From Mycobacterium sp. (GTDB taxonomy: Bacteria > Actinomycetota > Actinomycetes > Mycobacteriales > Mycobacteriaceae), in NCBI RefSeq assembly GCF_025933915.1, contig NZ_JAICZA010000005.1, forward strand, positions 1-64,000: a DNA stretch of 64,000 nt, read 5' to 3'. The stretch's first letter is position 1; the number at the start of each line of letters is the position of its first letter. The notes under the pieces are model-generated. The model did not search any database. It was not told where the DNA came from and was given only the letters and a program-made list of their open reading frames with translations. Position numbers and translations under genes: made by a program. Below are positions 32,990 to 42,365 of this stretch, in pieces.

Positions 32990-34333
32990 CTAGAGCCGCT
33001 CGGACTCCTCGCGCAGGACGCCGCGCAGGATGGATTCGATGGTGTCGAATTCGGCCTGGCCGCTGATCAGCGGCGGCGCCAGCTGGATGACGGAATCGCC
33101 GCGGTCGTCGGTGCGGCAGTACAGCCCGGCAGCGAAGAGCGCCGAGCCCACCCGGGCCAGCAGCGGGCGGCGCTCTTCGTCGCTGAAGGTCTGCTTGGTC
33201 GCCTTGTCCTTGACCAGTTCCACGCCGTAGAAGAAACCCTCGCCGCGCACGTCGCCGACGATGGGCAGGTCGTAAAGCTTTTCCAGGGTGGCCCGGAGGG
33301 CGGGCGCGTTGGTCTTGACGTGATCGTTCAGCCGCTCGCGCTCGAAGATGTCGAGGTTGGCCAGCCCGACGGCCGCCGAAACCGGGTGGCCGCCAAAGGT
33401 ATAGCCGTGCGGGAACATCGTCGCGCCGTCGTTGAACGGCTCGAACAAGCGCTCGCTGGCGAGCATGGCGCCGATCGGCGAATAGCCCGACGTCATCCCC
33501 TTGGCGCAGGTGATCATGTCGGGCACGTAGCCGAAGTCGTCGCAGGCGAACATCGACCCGATGCGGCCGAACGCGCAGATCACCTCGTCGGAGACCAGCA
33601 GCACGTCGTAGGAGTCGCAGATCTGGCGCACCCGTTCGAAATAGCCTGGGGGAGGGGGGATGCTGCCTCCGGCGTTCTGCACCGGCTCGAGGAATACCGC
33701 GGCCACGGTGTCGGGGCCCTCGAACTCGATGGCCTCGGCGATCCGGTCCGCGGCCCACCGCCCGAAGGCTTTTGCGTCACTTTCCAGACCGGCTCCAAAC
33801 GGTTCCGGCGCCCGATAGAAGTTGGTGTTGGGCACCCGGAAGCCGCCGGGCGTCACCGGCTCGAACGGCGCCTTGTATTTCGGCAGCCCGGTGATCGCCA
33901 GCGCGCCCTGGGTGGTGCCGTGGTAGGCGACCGACCGCGAAATCACCTTGTGCTTACCGGGTTTGCCGGTGAGCTTGAAGTACTGCTTGGCCAGTTTCCA
34001 CGCGGTCTCGACGGCCTCGGTGCCGCCGGTGGTGAAGAAGACCCGGTTCAGGTCGCCCGGCGTGTAGCCGGCAAGACGCTCGGACAGCTCGATGGCCGTG
34101 GGGGTGGCATACCCCCACAGCGGGAAGAACGCCAGCGTGCCCGCCTGCCGGGCGGCGGCCTCGGCGAGCTCGGCCCGGCCGTGGCCGACCTGCACGGTGA
34201 ACAGCCCGGAAAGGCCGTCGAGGTAGCTCTTACCGCGGTCGTCGAAGATCGTGACGCCCTCGCCGCGGGTGATGATCGGCGGCGTGATTCCCGGGCCGTG
34301 CCGGGAGAAGTGCAGCCACAGGTTGTCGGTCAT
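32990..34333 (-). CDS. Class III PLP-dependent aminotransferase (Rv3329-like)
   Basis: This 447-residue omega-transaminase-type enzyme has FFTTGGTEAVETAWKLAKQYF near residue 100 and SRSVAYHGTTQGALAITG near 135. LVSDEVICAFGRIG (aspartate to PLP nitrogen) is near 245, and the PLP lysine is in DMITCAKGMTSGYSPIGA near 275. Family members move amino groups between aliphatic amines or amino acids and pyruvate; the substrate here is unknown. The ATG at 34333 lies 33 bases from the divergent sigJ start. Confidence 0.92.
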   Translation of the reverse strand: MTDNLWLHFSRHGPGITPPIITRGEGVTIFDDRGKSYLDGLSGLFTVQVGHGRAELAEAAARQAGTLAFFPLWGYATPTAIELSERLAGYTPGDLNRVFFTTGGTEAVETAWKLAKQYFKLTGKPGKHKVISRSVAYHGTTQGALAITGLPKYKAPFEPVTPGGFRVPNTNFYRAPEPFGAGLESDAKAFGRWAADRIAEAIEFEGPDTVAAVFLEPVQNAGGSIPPPPGYFERVRQICDSYDVLLVSDEVICAFGRIGSMFACDDFGYVPDMITCAKGMTSGYSPIGAMLASERLFEPFNDGATMFPHGYTFGGHPVSAAVGLANLDIFERERLNDHVKTNAPALRATLEKLYDLPIVGDVRGEGFFYGVELVKDKATKQTFSDEERRPLLARVGSALFAAGLYCRTDDRGDSVIQLAPPLISGQAEFDTIESILRGVLREESERL

Positions 34334-34366
34334 GTTGGTGGTGAGCGTAGCGCTAGTCTGGTCGGT

Positions 34367-35284
34367 ATGACCTCGACGCAGGTCGCCGAATTCGAAGCCC
34401 TTCGGCCGCATCTCATGTCGGTCGCCTACCGGCTGACCGGCACCGTCGCCGATGCCGAGGACATCGTTCAGGATGCCTGGCTGCGCTGGCACCGGCAGGA
34501 CACGGCGATAGCCGACCTGCGGGCGTGGTTGACCACGGTGGTGAGCAGGCTGGGTCTGGACAGGTTGCGCTCGGCCGCGCATCGTCGCGAGACCTACACC
34601 GGAAACTGGCTGCCCGAGCCGGTGGTCACCGGGTTCGGTCCCGCTCCTTCTTCGGAAGCCGATCCGCTGTCCGCGGTGGTGGCCGGCGAGGACGCCCGAT
34701 TCGCGGCGATGGTGGTGCTGGAACGGCTCTCGCCCGATCAGCGGGTCGCGTTCGTGTTGCACGACGGGTTCGCCGTGCCGTTCGCGGAGGTGGCCGAGGT
34801 GCTGGGAACCAGCGAGGCAGGGGCCCGGCAGCTGGCGTCGCGGGCGCGCAAGGCCGTCACGGCCGAGCCGCCGCCCCAACCGGATCCGGCGCACGACGAG
34901 GTGGTCGGCAAGTTGTTGGCCGCCATGGCATCCGGCGATCTGGAAGCGGTGGTGGCGCTGCTGCACCCGGACGTCGTTTTCACCGGCGATTCGAATGGCA
35001 AGGCGCCCACGGCGGTTCAGGTCATCCACGGAGCCGACAAGGTGGTCCGCTTCATGTTCGGCCTTGCGCAACGCTACGGCCCGTCGATGTTCACCGCCTA
35101 TCAGTTGGGGTTCGTCAACGGCGAACTCGGCATCTACACGGCCGGCTGCCCGGCCAGCGACGGCTACCGCGAGATGGCGCCGCGGATCACGGCGGTGACG
35201 GTGCGCGACGGAAAGGTCAGCGCGCTCTGGGATATCGCCAACCCCGAGAAGTTCACCGGCTCTCCGCTGCGCCCGTCTCGTTGA
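34367..35284 (+). CDS. sigJ: ECF41-type RNA polymerase sigma factor SigJ
   Basis: This 305-residue sigma factor has region 2 YRLTGTVADAEDIVQDAWLRW near residue 20. Region 4 is SPDQRVAFVLHDGFAVPFAEVAEVLG near 125. A SnoaL-like C-terminal extension (about 175-300) contains TGDSNGKAP where ECF41 factors have a DGGG(K/R)-type motif. This extension tunes activity in place of an anti-sigma factor. The convergent neighbour is a carboxymuconolactone-decarboxylase/AhpD-like gene, the classic ECF41 partner, and carries a matching promoter. The genes overlap tail to tail by 32 bases. SigJ has been tied to hydrogen peroxide resistance in M. tuberculosis. Confidence 0.94.
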   Translation: MTSTQVAEFEALRPHLMSVAYRLTGTVADAEDIVQDAWLRWHRQDTAIADLRAWLTTVVSRLGLDRLRSAAHRRETYTGNWLPEPVVTGFGPAPSSEADPLSAVVAGEDARFAAMVVLERLSPDQRVAFVLHDGFAVPFAEVAEVLGTSEAGARQLASRARKAVTAEPPPQPDPAHDEVVGKLLAAMASGDLEAVVALLHPDVVFTGDSNGKAPTAVQVIHGADKVVRFMFGLAQRYGPSMFTAYQLGFVNGELGIYTAGCPASDGYREMAPRITAVTVRDGKVSALWDIANPEKFTGSPLRPSR

Positions 35285-35864
35285 GCTGGTCCATCCAGGG
35301 CACGCGGCACGCGTCACCGGAATTGAAGCCCTGTTCGGTGATGCCCAGCGCGGAATTCACCCGCGCGCGCATGTTCTCCAACCCGATCTGGTAGGTCAGC
35401 TCGAACACACCGGCGTCGCCGAAGCGCGCCCGGAGGTCGTCGACCTGCTCGTCGGTGACGGTGTGCGGGTCGCTGGTGATCGCGGCGGCATAGGTGATGG
35501 CGGCACGCTCGTCGTCGCTGTAGGCCGGCGAGGTGGCGTAGTCGTCGATCTCCGTGAGCCGCGCCACGTCCAGGCCGTCCAGGCGCTGCAGCATCGATCC
35601 GAAGTCGACGCACCACGAGCAGCCGATCTGGCGCGCGGTCCACAGCACCGCCAGCTCACGCGCGCTGGCCGGCAGCGTTTTCGACGCCCGGTCGACCATC
35701 GTCTCGTGCAGGGCGCTTGCGATCATCAGCTTGCGATGATGCGCGGCCACGGCGAACGGCTCGGGAACTTGGCCGTAGCGCCGCTTGGCGATCCGGTACA
35801 TGGCCCGGGTCAGCAGCCCGGCGCGCCTCGGGGGCAGGGGCTCGATGCGGGTTTTCTGTGTCAT
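35253..35864 (-). CDS. AhpD/carboxymuconolactone decarboxylase-like protein, SigJ partner
   Basis: This 203-residue alpha-helical protein has the AhpD-type pair C82-S-W-C85, and E70 sits exactly 11 residues before the first cysteine. The histidine normally three residues after the second cysteine is a glycine (G89), so the relay differs from true AhpD. ECF41 sigma factors are usually encoded beside, and activate, a gene of this kind. The promoter upstream here (35873-35899) fits that pattern. A redox or detoxification role is likely; the substrate is unknown. Confidence 0.87.
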   Translation of the reverse strand: MTQKTRIEPLPPRRAGLLTRAMYRIAKRRYGQVPEPFAVAAHHRKLMIASALHETMVDRASKTLPASARELAVLWTARQIGCSWCVDFGSMLQRLDGLDVARLTEIDDYATSPAYSDDERAAITYAAAITSDPHTVTDEQVDDLRARFGDAGVFELTYQIGLENMRARVNSALGITEQGFNSGDACRVPWMDQLNETGAAESR

Positions 35865-35872
35865 ACCGGTCA

Positions 35873-35899
35873 GACGAGACAGGCCCGCGATGTGTGACG
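35873..35899 (-). promoter_or_regulatory. Predicted ECF41 (SigJ) promoter
   Basis: On the minus strand the site reads CGTCACA, 16 bases, then CGTC, against the published ECF41 consensus TGTCACA-N16-CGTC: one mismatch and exact spacing. The -10 CGTC ends eight bases before the ATG at 35864, so the transcript would be nearly or fully leaderless. No such site is seen in front of sigJ itself. Confidence 0.75.
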
Positions 35900-35914
35900 G
35901 TCGGTGGCGGCCAA

Positions 35915-36712
35915 TCAGCGCGAGAACATGATCGCGCGCTTGACCTCTTGGATCGCCTTGGTGACCTGGATGCCGCGCGGGCAGGCCTCGGTGCAGTTGA
36001 ACGTGGTGCGGCACCGCCACACGCCGTCGACCTCGTTGAGGATGTCGAGGCGTTCGCTGGCGCCCTCGTCGCGGCTGTCGAAGATGAAGCGGTGCGCGTT
36101 GACGAACGCCGCCGGTCCGTAGTAACTGCCCTCGTGCCAGAAGACCGGGCAACTGGTGGTGCACGCCGCGCACAGGATGCACTTGGTGGTGTCGTCGTAG
36201 CGGGCGCGGTCGGTCGGGCTCTGGATGCGTTCGCGGGTCGGCGGGTTGCCGGAGGTGATCAGGTACGGCTTGACCGCGCGGTAGGCGTCGAAGAACGGCT
36301 CCATGTCGACCACCAGGTCCTTCTCGACCGGCAGCCCGCGGATCGGCTCGACCGTGATGGTGAGCGGCTTGCCCGCCTTCTTGGGCAGGAGATCGCGCAT
36401 CAGCACCTTGCACGCCAGCCGGTTGACACCGTTGATCCGCATGGCGTCCGAACCGCACACCCCGTGCGCGCAGGAGCGGCGGAAGGTCAGCGTCCCGTCC
36501 AGGTAGCTCTTGATGTAGATCAGCAGGTTGAGCATCCGGTCGCTGGGTAGGCACGGCACCCGAAAGCTTTGCCAGCCACCGGTTTCCGCGAAGGCGTCGG
36601 GCTGGTCGGGGTTGAACCGGGCGATCTTGACGGTCACCATCACCGCCTCGTCGGGAACCGGCGGCAGGGGCGGTTCCAAGGTCTCCACCTGCGGCTCTGC
36701 AACGTCCGTCAT
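35915..36712 (-). CDS. sdhB: Succinate dehydrogenase iron-sulfur subunit
   Basis: This 265-residue SdhB has three cluster motifs. The plant-ferredoxin-like 2Fe-2S site includes CAHGVCGSDAMRINGVNRLAC near residue 80. CILCAACTTSC near 155 and CTEACPRGI near 245 hold the 4Fe-4S and 3Fe-4S clusters. It passes electrons from the flavin of SdhA to the membrane quinone site. It is the last gene of the sdhCDAB operon, and its start overlaps the sdhA stop. The set corresponds to Rv3316-Rv3319 (Sdh2). Confidence 0.96.
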   Translation of the reverse strand: MTDVAEPQVETLEPPLPPVPDEAVMVTVKIARFNPDQPDAFAETGGWQSFRVPCLPSDRMLNLLIYIKSYLDGTLTFRRSCAHGVCGSDAMRINGVNRLACKVLMRDLLPKKAGKPLTITVEPIRGLPVEKDLVVDMEPFFDAYRAVKPYLITSGNPPTRERIQSPTDRARYDDTTKCILCAACTTSCPVFWHEGSYYGPAAFVNAHRFIFDSRDEGASERLDILNEVDGVWRCRTTFNCTEACPRGIQVTKAIQEVKRAIMFSR

Positions 36713-38466
36713 CAGTATTTCCGTTCCTTGGGTTCGTAGCGCGTCTGTACCACGGGCTTGAAGTCCAGCGCGATGTCGCTGAGCAGGTCGGTGCCCTGCT
36801 TATAGGCCATGGTGTGGCGCATGTAGTTGACGTCGTCGCGGTTCGGGTAGTCCTCGCGGGCGTGGCCGCCGCGAGACTCTTTGCGGTTCAGCGCCCCGAC
36901 CACGGTGACCTCGGCCAGCTCCAGCAGAAAGCCCAGCTCGATGGCTTCCAGCAGGTCGCTGTTGAAGCGTTTCCCCTTGTCGTGCACGGCGATTCGGGAA
37001 TATCGCTCCTTCAAAGCGTGGATGTCGGTCAGCGCCTGCTTCAGCGTCTCTTCGGTGCGGAACACCGCGGCGTTGTTGTCCATGGTCTGCTGCAGGGCGC
37101 CCCGGACGTCGGCGACGCGCTCGTTGCCGTGTTCGCTCAAGATGGCGCCCACCCAGCCGACGACCATCGCCGCCGGCTCCGGGGGCATGTCGACGAAGTC
37201 GTGTCCCCGCGCGTAATTGGCGGCGGCGATCCCGGCCCGGCGGCCGAACACGTTGATGTCCAGCAGCGAGTTGGTGCCCAGCCGGTTGGCGCCGTGCACG
37301 GACACGCAGGCGCACTCGCCGGCCGCGTACAGGCCCGGCACGGTGGAGGTGTTGTCGGCCAACACCTGTCCGGTGACGGTGGTGGGGATGCCGCCCATCA
37401 CGTAGTGGCACGTCGGGTACACCGGCACCAGCTCGTGCACCGGGTCCACCCCCAGGTAGGTGCGGGCGAACTCGGTGATGTCGGGCAGCTTGGCCGCGAG
37501 CACGTCCTCACCGAGGTGGCGGACGTCGATGTAGACGTAGTCCTTGTGCGGCCCGGCGCCGCGGCCCTCCAGGACCTCCAAAACCATGGAACGGGCGACG
37601 ATGTCGCGCGGCGCCAGGTCGACGATCGTCGGGGCGTAGCGCTCCATGAACCGCTCACCCTCGCCGTTGAGCAGCCGCCCGCCCTCGCCGCGCACGGCCT
37701 CGGAGATCAAGATGCCCAGTCCGGCCAGGCCGGTCGGATGGAATTGGTGAAACTCCATGTCCTCCAACGGAAGTCCCTTGCGGAAGACGATGCCGATACC
37801 GTCGCCTGTCAGGGTGTGCGCGTTGGAGGTGGTCTTGTACATCCGGCCCGAGCCGCCGGTCGCGATGATGACGGCCTTGGCGTGGAAGACGTGGATCTCC
37901 CCGGTGGCCAGCTCGTAGGCGACCACACCGGTGGCCACCGGCCCGCTCGGGGTCTGGGTGAGCACCAGGTCCAGCGCGTAGAACTCGTTGAAGAACTGCA
38001 CGTCGTGACGGACGCAGTTCTGATACAGCGTCTGCAGGATCATGTGCCCGGTGCGGTCGGCGGCGTAACAGGACCGGCGCACCGGGGCCTTGCCGTGGTC
38101 GCGGGTGTGGCCACCGAAGCGGCGCTGGTCGATGCGGCCCTCGGGGGTGCGGTTGAACGGCATCCCCATCTTCTCCAGGTCAAGCACCGCGTCGATGGCT
38201 TCCTTGGCCATGATTTCGACCGCGTCCTGGTCGGCGAGGTAGTCGCCACCCTTGACGGTGTCGAAGGTGTGCCATTCCCAGTTGTCGTCCTCGACGTTGG
38301 CCAGCGCCGCGCACATCCCGCCCTGGGCGGCGCCGGTGTGGCTGCGGGTGGGGTAGAGCTTGGTCAGCACCGCGGTACGTGTCCGCGGAGCCGCTTCCAC
38401 CGCCGCCCGCATCCCGGCCCCGCCCGCACCGACGATCACCACGTCGTACCGGTGTTGCTGGATCAC
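36712..38466 (-). CDS. sdhA: Succinate dehydrogenase flavoprotein subunit
   Basis: This 584-residue SdhA has the FAD-binding start VVIVGAGGAGMRAAVEAA near residue 10. The covalent FAD histidine is in RSHTGAAQGG near 42. The substrate and capping parts follow, including the active-site RFGGHTRDHGKAPVRRSCY near 115, and the tail DFKPVVQTRYEPKERKY is typical. It oxidises succinate to fumarate at the membrane. Its stop overlaps the sdhB start, and 17 bases separate its start from the sdhD stop. Confidence 0.97.
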   Translation of the reverse strand: MIQQHRYDVVIVGAGGAGMRAAVEAAPRTRTAVLTKLYPTRSHTGAAQGGMCAALANVEDDNWEWHTFDTVKGGDYLADQDAVEIMAKEAIDAVLDLEKMGMPFNRTPEGRIDQRRFGGHTRDHGKAPVRRSCYAADRTGHMILQTLYQNCVRHDVQFFNEFYALDLVLTQTPSGPVATGVVAYELATGEIHVFHAKAVIIATGGSGRMYKTTSNAHTLTGDGIGIVFRKGLPLEDMEFHQFHPTGLAGLGILISEAVRGEGGRLLNGEGERFMERYAPTIVDLAPRDIVARSMVLEVLEGRGAGPHKDYVYIDVRHLGEDVLAAKLPDITEFARTYLGVDPVHELVPVYPTCHYVMGGIPTTVTGQVLADNTSTVPGLYAAGECACVSVHGANRLGTNSLLDINVFGRRAGIAAANYARGHDFVDMPPEPAAMVVGWVGAILSEHGNERVADVRGALQQTMDNNAAVFRTEETLKQALTDIHALKERYSRIAVHDKGKRFNSDLLEAIELGFLLELAEVTVVGALNRKESRGGHAREDYPNRDDVNYMRHTMAYKQGTDLLSDIALDFKPVVQTRYEPKERKY

Positions 38467-38483
38467 GGGTCAGCCTCCCTCGA

Positions 38484-38954
38484 TCAGGCGTGAATGTTGG
38501 GGTCGAATGTCAGCAGCACGTAGGTGCCCAGCACCAACGTGAACCCCATCGACAACAACAGCAGGCTGTTGAGCCAGAACCGGGTGCTGTCCTTGCGGCT
38601 GTAGTCGTCGATGATGGTGCGCAGGCCGTTGCCGCCGTGTAGTTGGGCAAGCCACAGCAGCGTCAGGTCCCAGACTTGCCAGAACGGCGACGCCCAGCGC
38701 TGCGCCACATAGTTGAAGTCGATCCGGTAAACGCCGTGGTCCCACATCAGCATGATGAACAGGTGACCGATCGCCAGCACGAACAGTGCGATGCCCGAGA
38801 ACCGCATGAACAGCCAGGCGAACTTCTCGAAGTTGGGGATGCCGGCCCGGCGCCGCGGCGAACGCGGATTGTCCAGGCTGGCGGGGCGGTCGTGGGAGCG
38901 CTGCTTGACCGGCGCCGTCTGGCCCCGGGTCAGCTGAAGGTCTGGGCTGCTCAT
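38484..38954 (-). CDS. sdhD: Succinate dehydrogenase membrane anchor subunit SdhD
   Basis: This 156-residue membrane anchor has a soluble arginine-rich N-terminus of about 45 residues and then three helices: about 48-70, 90-112 and 130-152. Histidines in AIGHLFIMLMWDHGVY and the LAQLHGGNGLRTIIDDYSR loop are candidates for heme and quinone contacts. It is coupled to sdhC by an ATGA overlap. Confidence 0.93.
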   Translation of the reverse strand: MSSPDLQLTRGQTAPVKQRSHDRPASLDNPRSPRRRAGIPNFEKFAWLFMRFSGIALFVLAIGHLFIMLMWDHGVYRIDFNYVAQRWASPFWQVWDLTLLWLAQLHGGNGLRTIIDDYSRKDSTRFWLNSLLLLSMGFTLVLGTYVLLTFDPNIHA

Positions 38955-39379
38955 CCGAAGTGGTCCATCATGTGGACCACGGTCACCACGCCGGCGGAGA
39001 CCATCAGCAGCAGGAACACGACGCCGACGATCCAGAACATCAGCCGCTGGTGGCGCGGGCCTTCGGACCAGAAGTCGATCAGGATCACCCGGATCCCGTT
39101 CAGGCCGTGGAAAGCGACCGCGGCGATCAGGCCGTATTCCATCAGGCCGACGATCGGCATCTGATAGTCGCGGATCACCGCGTTGTAGGTCTGCGGGCTG
39201 ATCCGCAGCATCGCGGCGTCCAGGACGTGCACGAACAGGAAAAAGAAGATCGTCGCGCCGCTGATGCGATGCAGCACCCACGCCCACATTCCGGGATCTC
39301 CCCGGTACAGGGTCCGCGGCGGCCTGCGTCTGCGCGATGAAACCGGTGCCGGATCCGCGGTTGTCGGTTGCGTACTCAC
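38951..39379 (-). CDS. sdhC: Succinate dehydrogenase cytochrome b556 subunit SdhC
   Basis: This 142-residue membrane anchor has three helices. HRISGATIFFFLFVHVLDAAM carries the quinone and heme residues, followed by LIAAVAFHGLNGIRVILID and the last helix FWIVGVVFLLLMVSAGVV. The start at 39379 keeps the TLYRGDPGMWAWVLHR lead-in seen in other actinobacteria. The shorter annotated M. tuberculosis form begins at the inner methionine and is probably too short. It is the first gene of the operon; the 182-base gap to the divergent cdd gene must hold its promoter. Confidence 0.92.
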   Translation of the reverse strand: MSTQPTTADPAPVSSRRRRPPRTLYRGDPGMWAWVLHRISGATIFFFLFVHVLDAAMLRISPQTYNAVIRDYQMPIVGLMEYGLIAAVAFHGLNGIRVILIDFWSEGPRHQRLMFWIVGVVFLLLMVSAGVVTVVHMMDHFG

Positions 39380-39561
39380 CCCAGTGTCACCCCAGTCCTC
39401 GCCTTTTTGCGACCTTCGTTGTGCGACGTTGCGCGACAGTCACGCCGGGCACTTGAGCTTAGCTCGCACACGAGGTGGCTTGCGCCGATGTCCTCAAGCG
39501 ACATGCCGTTTTGCGGCTAGGGTGACTGTCGGAATCGGCCATGGGTGAGCGGGGTTGCGTG

Positions 39562-39963
39562 ATGCCGGATATCGACTGGAATATGCTGCGGGACAAGGCA
39601 ACACAAGTCTCGGCGGCGGCTTATGCGCCGTACTCCAGGTTCCGTGTCGGTGCGGCCGGGCTGGTCGACGACGGGCGTGTGGTCACCGGCTGCAATGTGG
39701 AGAACGTCTCATATGGCCTTGGTCTCTGCGCCGAGTGCGCCGTGGTGTGTGCCCTGCATTCGACCGGCGGCGGCCGGCTGGTCGCGTTGGCGTGCGTGGA
39801 TCAGCGCGGATCGGTGCTGATGCCGTGCGGGCGATGCCGCCAGGTGCTGGCCGAACACGGGGGCCCCGAGCTGTTGATCGACCATCCGCGCGGGCCGCGC
39901 CGGCTCGGTGACCTGCTGCCGGACGCCTTCGGCCCCGACGACCTCGCCGCGGGGCGCGACTGA
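39562..39963 (+). CDS. cdd: Cytidine deaminase
   Basis: This 133-residue zinc hydrolase converts cytidine and deoxycytidine to uridine forms. Catalytic motifs are CAECAVVCAL near residue 53 (zinc cysteine and the proton-shuttling glutamate) and PCGRCRQVL near 88 (two zinc cysteines). The ATG at 39562 gives MPDIDWNMLRDKA and the family length, so the longer frame from 39541 is not needed. The stop overlaps the deoA start (TGATG). It leads the cdd-deoA-add salvage operon. Confidence 0.96.
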   Translation: MPDIDWNMLRDKATQVSAAAYAPYSRFRVGAAGLVDDGRVVTGCNVENVSYGLGLCAECAVVCALHSTGGGRLVALACVDQRGSVLMPCGRCRQVLAEHGGPELLIDHPRGPRRLGDLLPDAFGPDDLAAGRD

Positions 39964-41246
39964 TGCCGCCCGCGTTCGACGCGCCCACGGTGATCAGGAC
40001 CAAGCGCGACGGCGGCCGGTTGTCCGACGCCGCGATCGACTGGGTCGTCGACGCCTACACCGACGGCCGGGTGGCCGAGGAACAGATGGCGGCCCTGCTG
40101 ATGGCGATCCTGTTGCGCGGTATGGATCGCGGCGAGACCGCCCGCTGGACGGCGGCGATGCTGGCCTCGGGCGAGCGGCTCGACTTCAGCGACCTCGACG
40201 TGCCCACGGTGGACAAGCACTCCACCGGCGGGGTGGGGGACAAGATCACCCTGCCCCTCGTGCCCGTCGTCGCCGCCTGCGGCGCGGCGGTGCCGCAGGC
40301 GTCGGGCCGCGGGCTCGGCCACACCGGCGGCACCCTGGACAAGCTGGAATCCATCGCCGGGTTCACCGCCCAGTTGTCCAACCGGCGCGTGCGCGACCAA
40401 CTGCGCATCCTCGGCGCGGCCATCTTCGCCGCCGGGGACCTGGCCCCCGCCGACGCCAGGCTGTACGCGCTGCGCGACATCACCGCCACCGTCGAGTCGC
40501 TCCCCTTGATCGCCAGCTCGGTGATGAGCAAGAAGCTGGCCGAAGGGGCCGGCGCGCTGGTGCTCGACGTGAAGGTCGGTTCCGGCGCGTTCACCGACTC
40601 CGAGGCGCAGTCCCGCGAGCTGGCGCGCACCATGGTCGAGCTGGGCGCCGCGCACGGGGTGCGGACCCGCGCGCTGCTGACGGACATGAACCGCCCGCTG
40701 GGCGCGACCGTCGGCAACGCCCTCGAGGTCGCCGAGTCGCTCGAGGTGCTGGGCGGGGGCGGCCCGCCCGACGTCGTCGAGCTGACGCTTCGGCTGGCTT
40801 CCGAGATGCTCGAGCTGGCCGGGATCGACGACCACGATCCCGCCGAGACGCTGCGCGACGGCACCGCGATGGACCGATTTCGCCGGCTCATCGCCGCCCA
40901 GGGCGGAGATTTGTCGGTGCCGTTGCCGATCGGTCGGCACGCCGAGACCGTGACCGCCGCCCGGGGCGGCACAATGGGCGATATCGACGCGATGGCAGTG
41001 GGGCTGGCGGCTTGGCGGCTCGGTGCGGGCAGATCCCGTCCGGGCGATCGGGTGCAGTTCGGCGCCGGTATCAGGATGCACCGCCGCCCCGGCGAGCCGG
41101 TCACGGCCGGTGAGCCGCTGTTCACCCTGTACACCGACACCCCGGAGCGCTTCGGCGCGGCGCTGGGCGAGCTGGATGGTGGCTGGAGCGTCGGCGACAC
41201 GCCCCCGGCTTCCCGGCCGCTGATCATCGATCGGATCGTCACATGA
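39963..41246 (+). CDS. deoA: Thymidine phosphorylase
   Basis: This enzyme phosphorolyses thymidine to thymine and deoxyribose-1-phosphate. Of its 427 residues, the family signature is near 85-105 ([16 protein letters not shown]). Substrate contacts are [23 protein letters not shown] near 170, and the loop VKVGSGAF follows near 205. It is translationally coupled to cdd in front and to add behind (ATGA overlap). Confidence 0.96.
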   Translation: MPPAFDAPTVIRTKRDGGRLSDAAIDWVVDAYTDGRVAEEQMAALLMAILLRGMDRGETARWTAAMLASGERLDFSDLDVPTVDKHSTGGVGDKITLPLVPVVAACGAAVPQASGRGLGHTGGTLDKLESIAGFTAQLSNRRVRDQLRILGAAIFAAGDLAPADARLYALRDITATVESLPLIASSVMSKKLAEGAGALVLDVKVGSGAFTDSEAQSRELARTMVELGAAHGVRTRALLTDMNRPLGATVGNALEVAESLEVLGGGGPPDVVELTLRLASEMLELAGIDDHDPAETLRDGTAMDRFRRLIAAQGGDLSVPLPIGRHAETVTAARGGTMGDIDAMAVGLAAWRLGAGRSRPGDRVQFGAGIRMHRRPGEPVTAGEPLFTLYTDTPERFGAALGELDGGWSVGDTPPASRPLIIDRIVT

Positions 41247-42331
41247 CCGCGCCACTGGGCCTCGAGCAGATCCGCAAGGCGCCCAAGGCGCTGCTGCACG
41301 ATCACCTCGACGGCGGGCTCCGCCCGTCGACCGTGCTGGAGATCGCCGGGCAGATCGGCTATGACGAGCTGCCCGCCACCGATGTCGACGAGCTGGCGAC
41401 GTGGTTTCGCACGCGTTCGCACAGCGGATCGCTGGAGCGCTACCTGGAGCCGTTTTCACACACCGTCGCCGTGATGCAGACACCCGAGGCGCTGCATCGC
41501 GTCGCCTACGAGTGCGTGGAAGACCTGGCCGCCGACTCGGTGGTCTACGCCGAGATCCGGTTCGCACCCGAGCTGCACATCGACCGTGGGATGTCCTTCG
41601 ACGCCATCGTCGACGCCGTGCTGGCCGGATTGGCCGACGGTGAGAAGGCCTGTGCCGGCGCTGGCCGTCCGCTGGTGGTGCGCCTGCTGGTCACCGCCAT
41701 GCGGCACGCGGCGGTGTCCCGGGAGATCGCCGAGCTGGCAATCCGGTTCCGGGACAAGGGAGTCGTCGGTTTCGACATCGCCGGCGCCGAGGCCGGCAAC
41801 CCGCCGACGCGGCACCTGGACGCCTTTGAGTACATGCGAGATCACAACGCCCGCTTCACTATTCATGCCGGCGAGGCGTTCGGTTTGCCGTCCATCCACG
41901 AGGCGATCGCCTTCTGCGGCGCCGACCGGCTGGGCCACGGGGTGCGGATCGTCGACGACATCGAAGTGCTGCCCGACGGACAGGTTCGGTTGGGTCAACA
42001 GGCAGCGATTTTGCGGGACAAGCGAATTCCGTTGGAGCTGTGTCCGAGCTCCAACGTGCAGACCGGCGCCGTCAAGAGCATCGCCGAGCATCCGTTCGAT
42101 CTGCTGGCCCGCGCGCGGTTCCGGGTGACCGTCAATACAGATAACCGGTTGATGAGCGACACCTTCATGAGCCGCGAAATGCTGCGCCTGGTCGAGGCTT
42201 TCGGCTACGGCTGGAGCGACCTCGAGCGGTTCACCATCAATGCGATGAAGTCCGCATTCCTCCCGTTCGACGAGCGCCTGGCGATCATCGACGAGGTGAT
42301 CAAGCCGCGCTACGCCGTGCTGATTGGATAG
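41243..42331 (+). CDS. add: Adenosine deaminase
   Basis: This 362-residue TIM-barrel zinc enzyme turns adenosine into inosine. Metal and catalytic motifs are [12 protein letters not shown] near residue 14, HAGEAFG near 205, DRLGHGVRI near 230 and NTDNRLMS near 295. The last has asparagine where many adenosine deaminases have a second aspartate; other actinobacterial enzymes share this. It ends the salvage operon. Downstream gene order departs from M. tuberculosis. Confidence 0.95.
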   Translation: MTAPLGLEQIRKAPKALLHDHLDGGLRPSTVLEIAGQIGYDELPATDVDELATWFRTRSHSGSLERYLEPFSHTVAVMQTPEALHRVAYECVEDLAADSVVYAEIRFAPELHIDRGMSFDAIVDAVLAGLADGEKACAGAGRPLVVRLLVTAMRHAAVSREIAELAIRFRDKGVVGFDIAGAEAGNPPTRHLDAFEYMRDHNARFTIHAGEAFGLPSIHEAIAFCGADRLGHGVRIVDDIEVLPDGQVRLGQQAAILRDKRIPLELCPSSNVQTGAVKSIAEHPFDLLARARFRVTVNTDNRLMSDTFMSREMLRLVEAFGYGWSDLERFTINAMKSAFLPFDERLAIIDEVIKPRYAVLIG

Positions 42332-42365
42332 CGGGCGGCGTCGACGTTCTAAGCCGCTCCGAAAT

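Noticed and set aside
36814-38493. 559-codon plus-strand frame opposite sdhA
   Set aside because: Antisense of a highly conserved gene; composition reflects the opposite strand.
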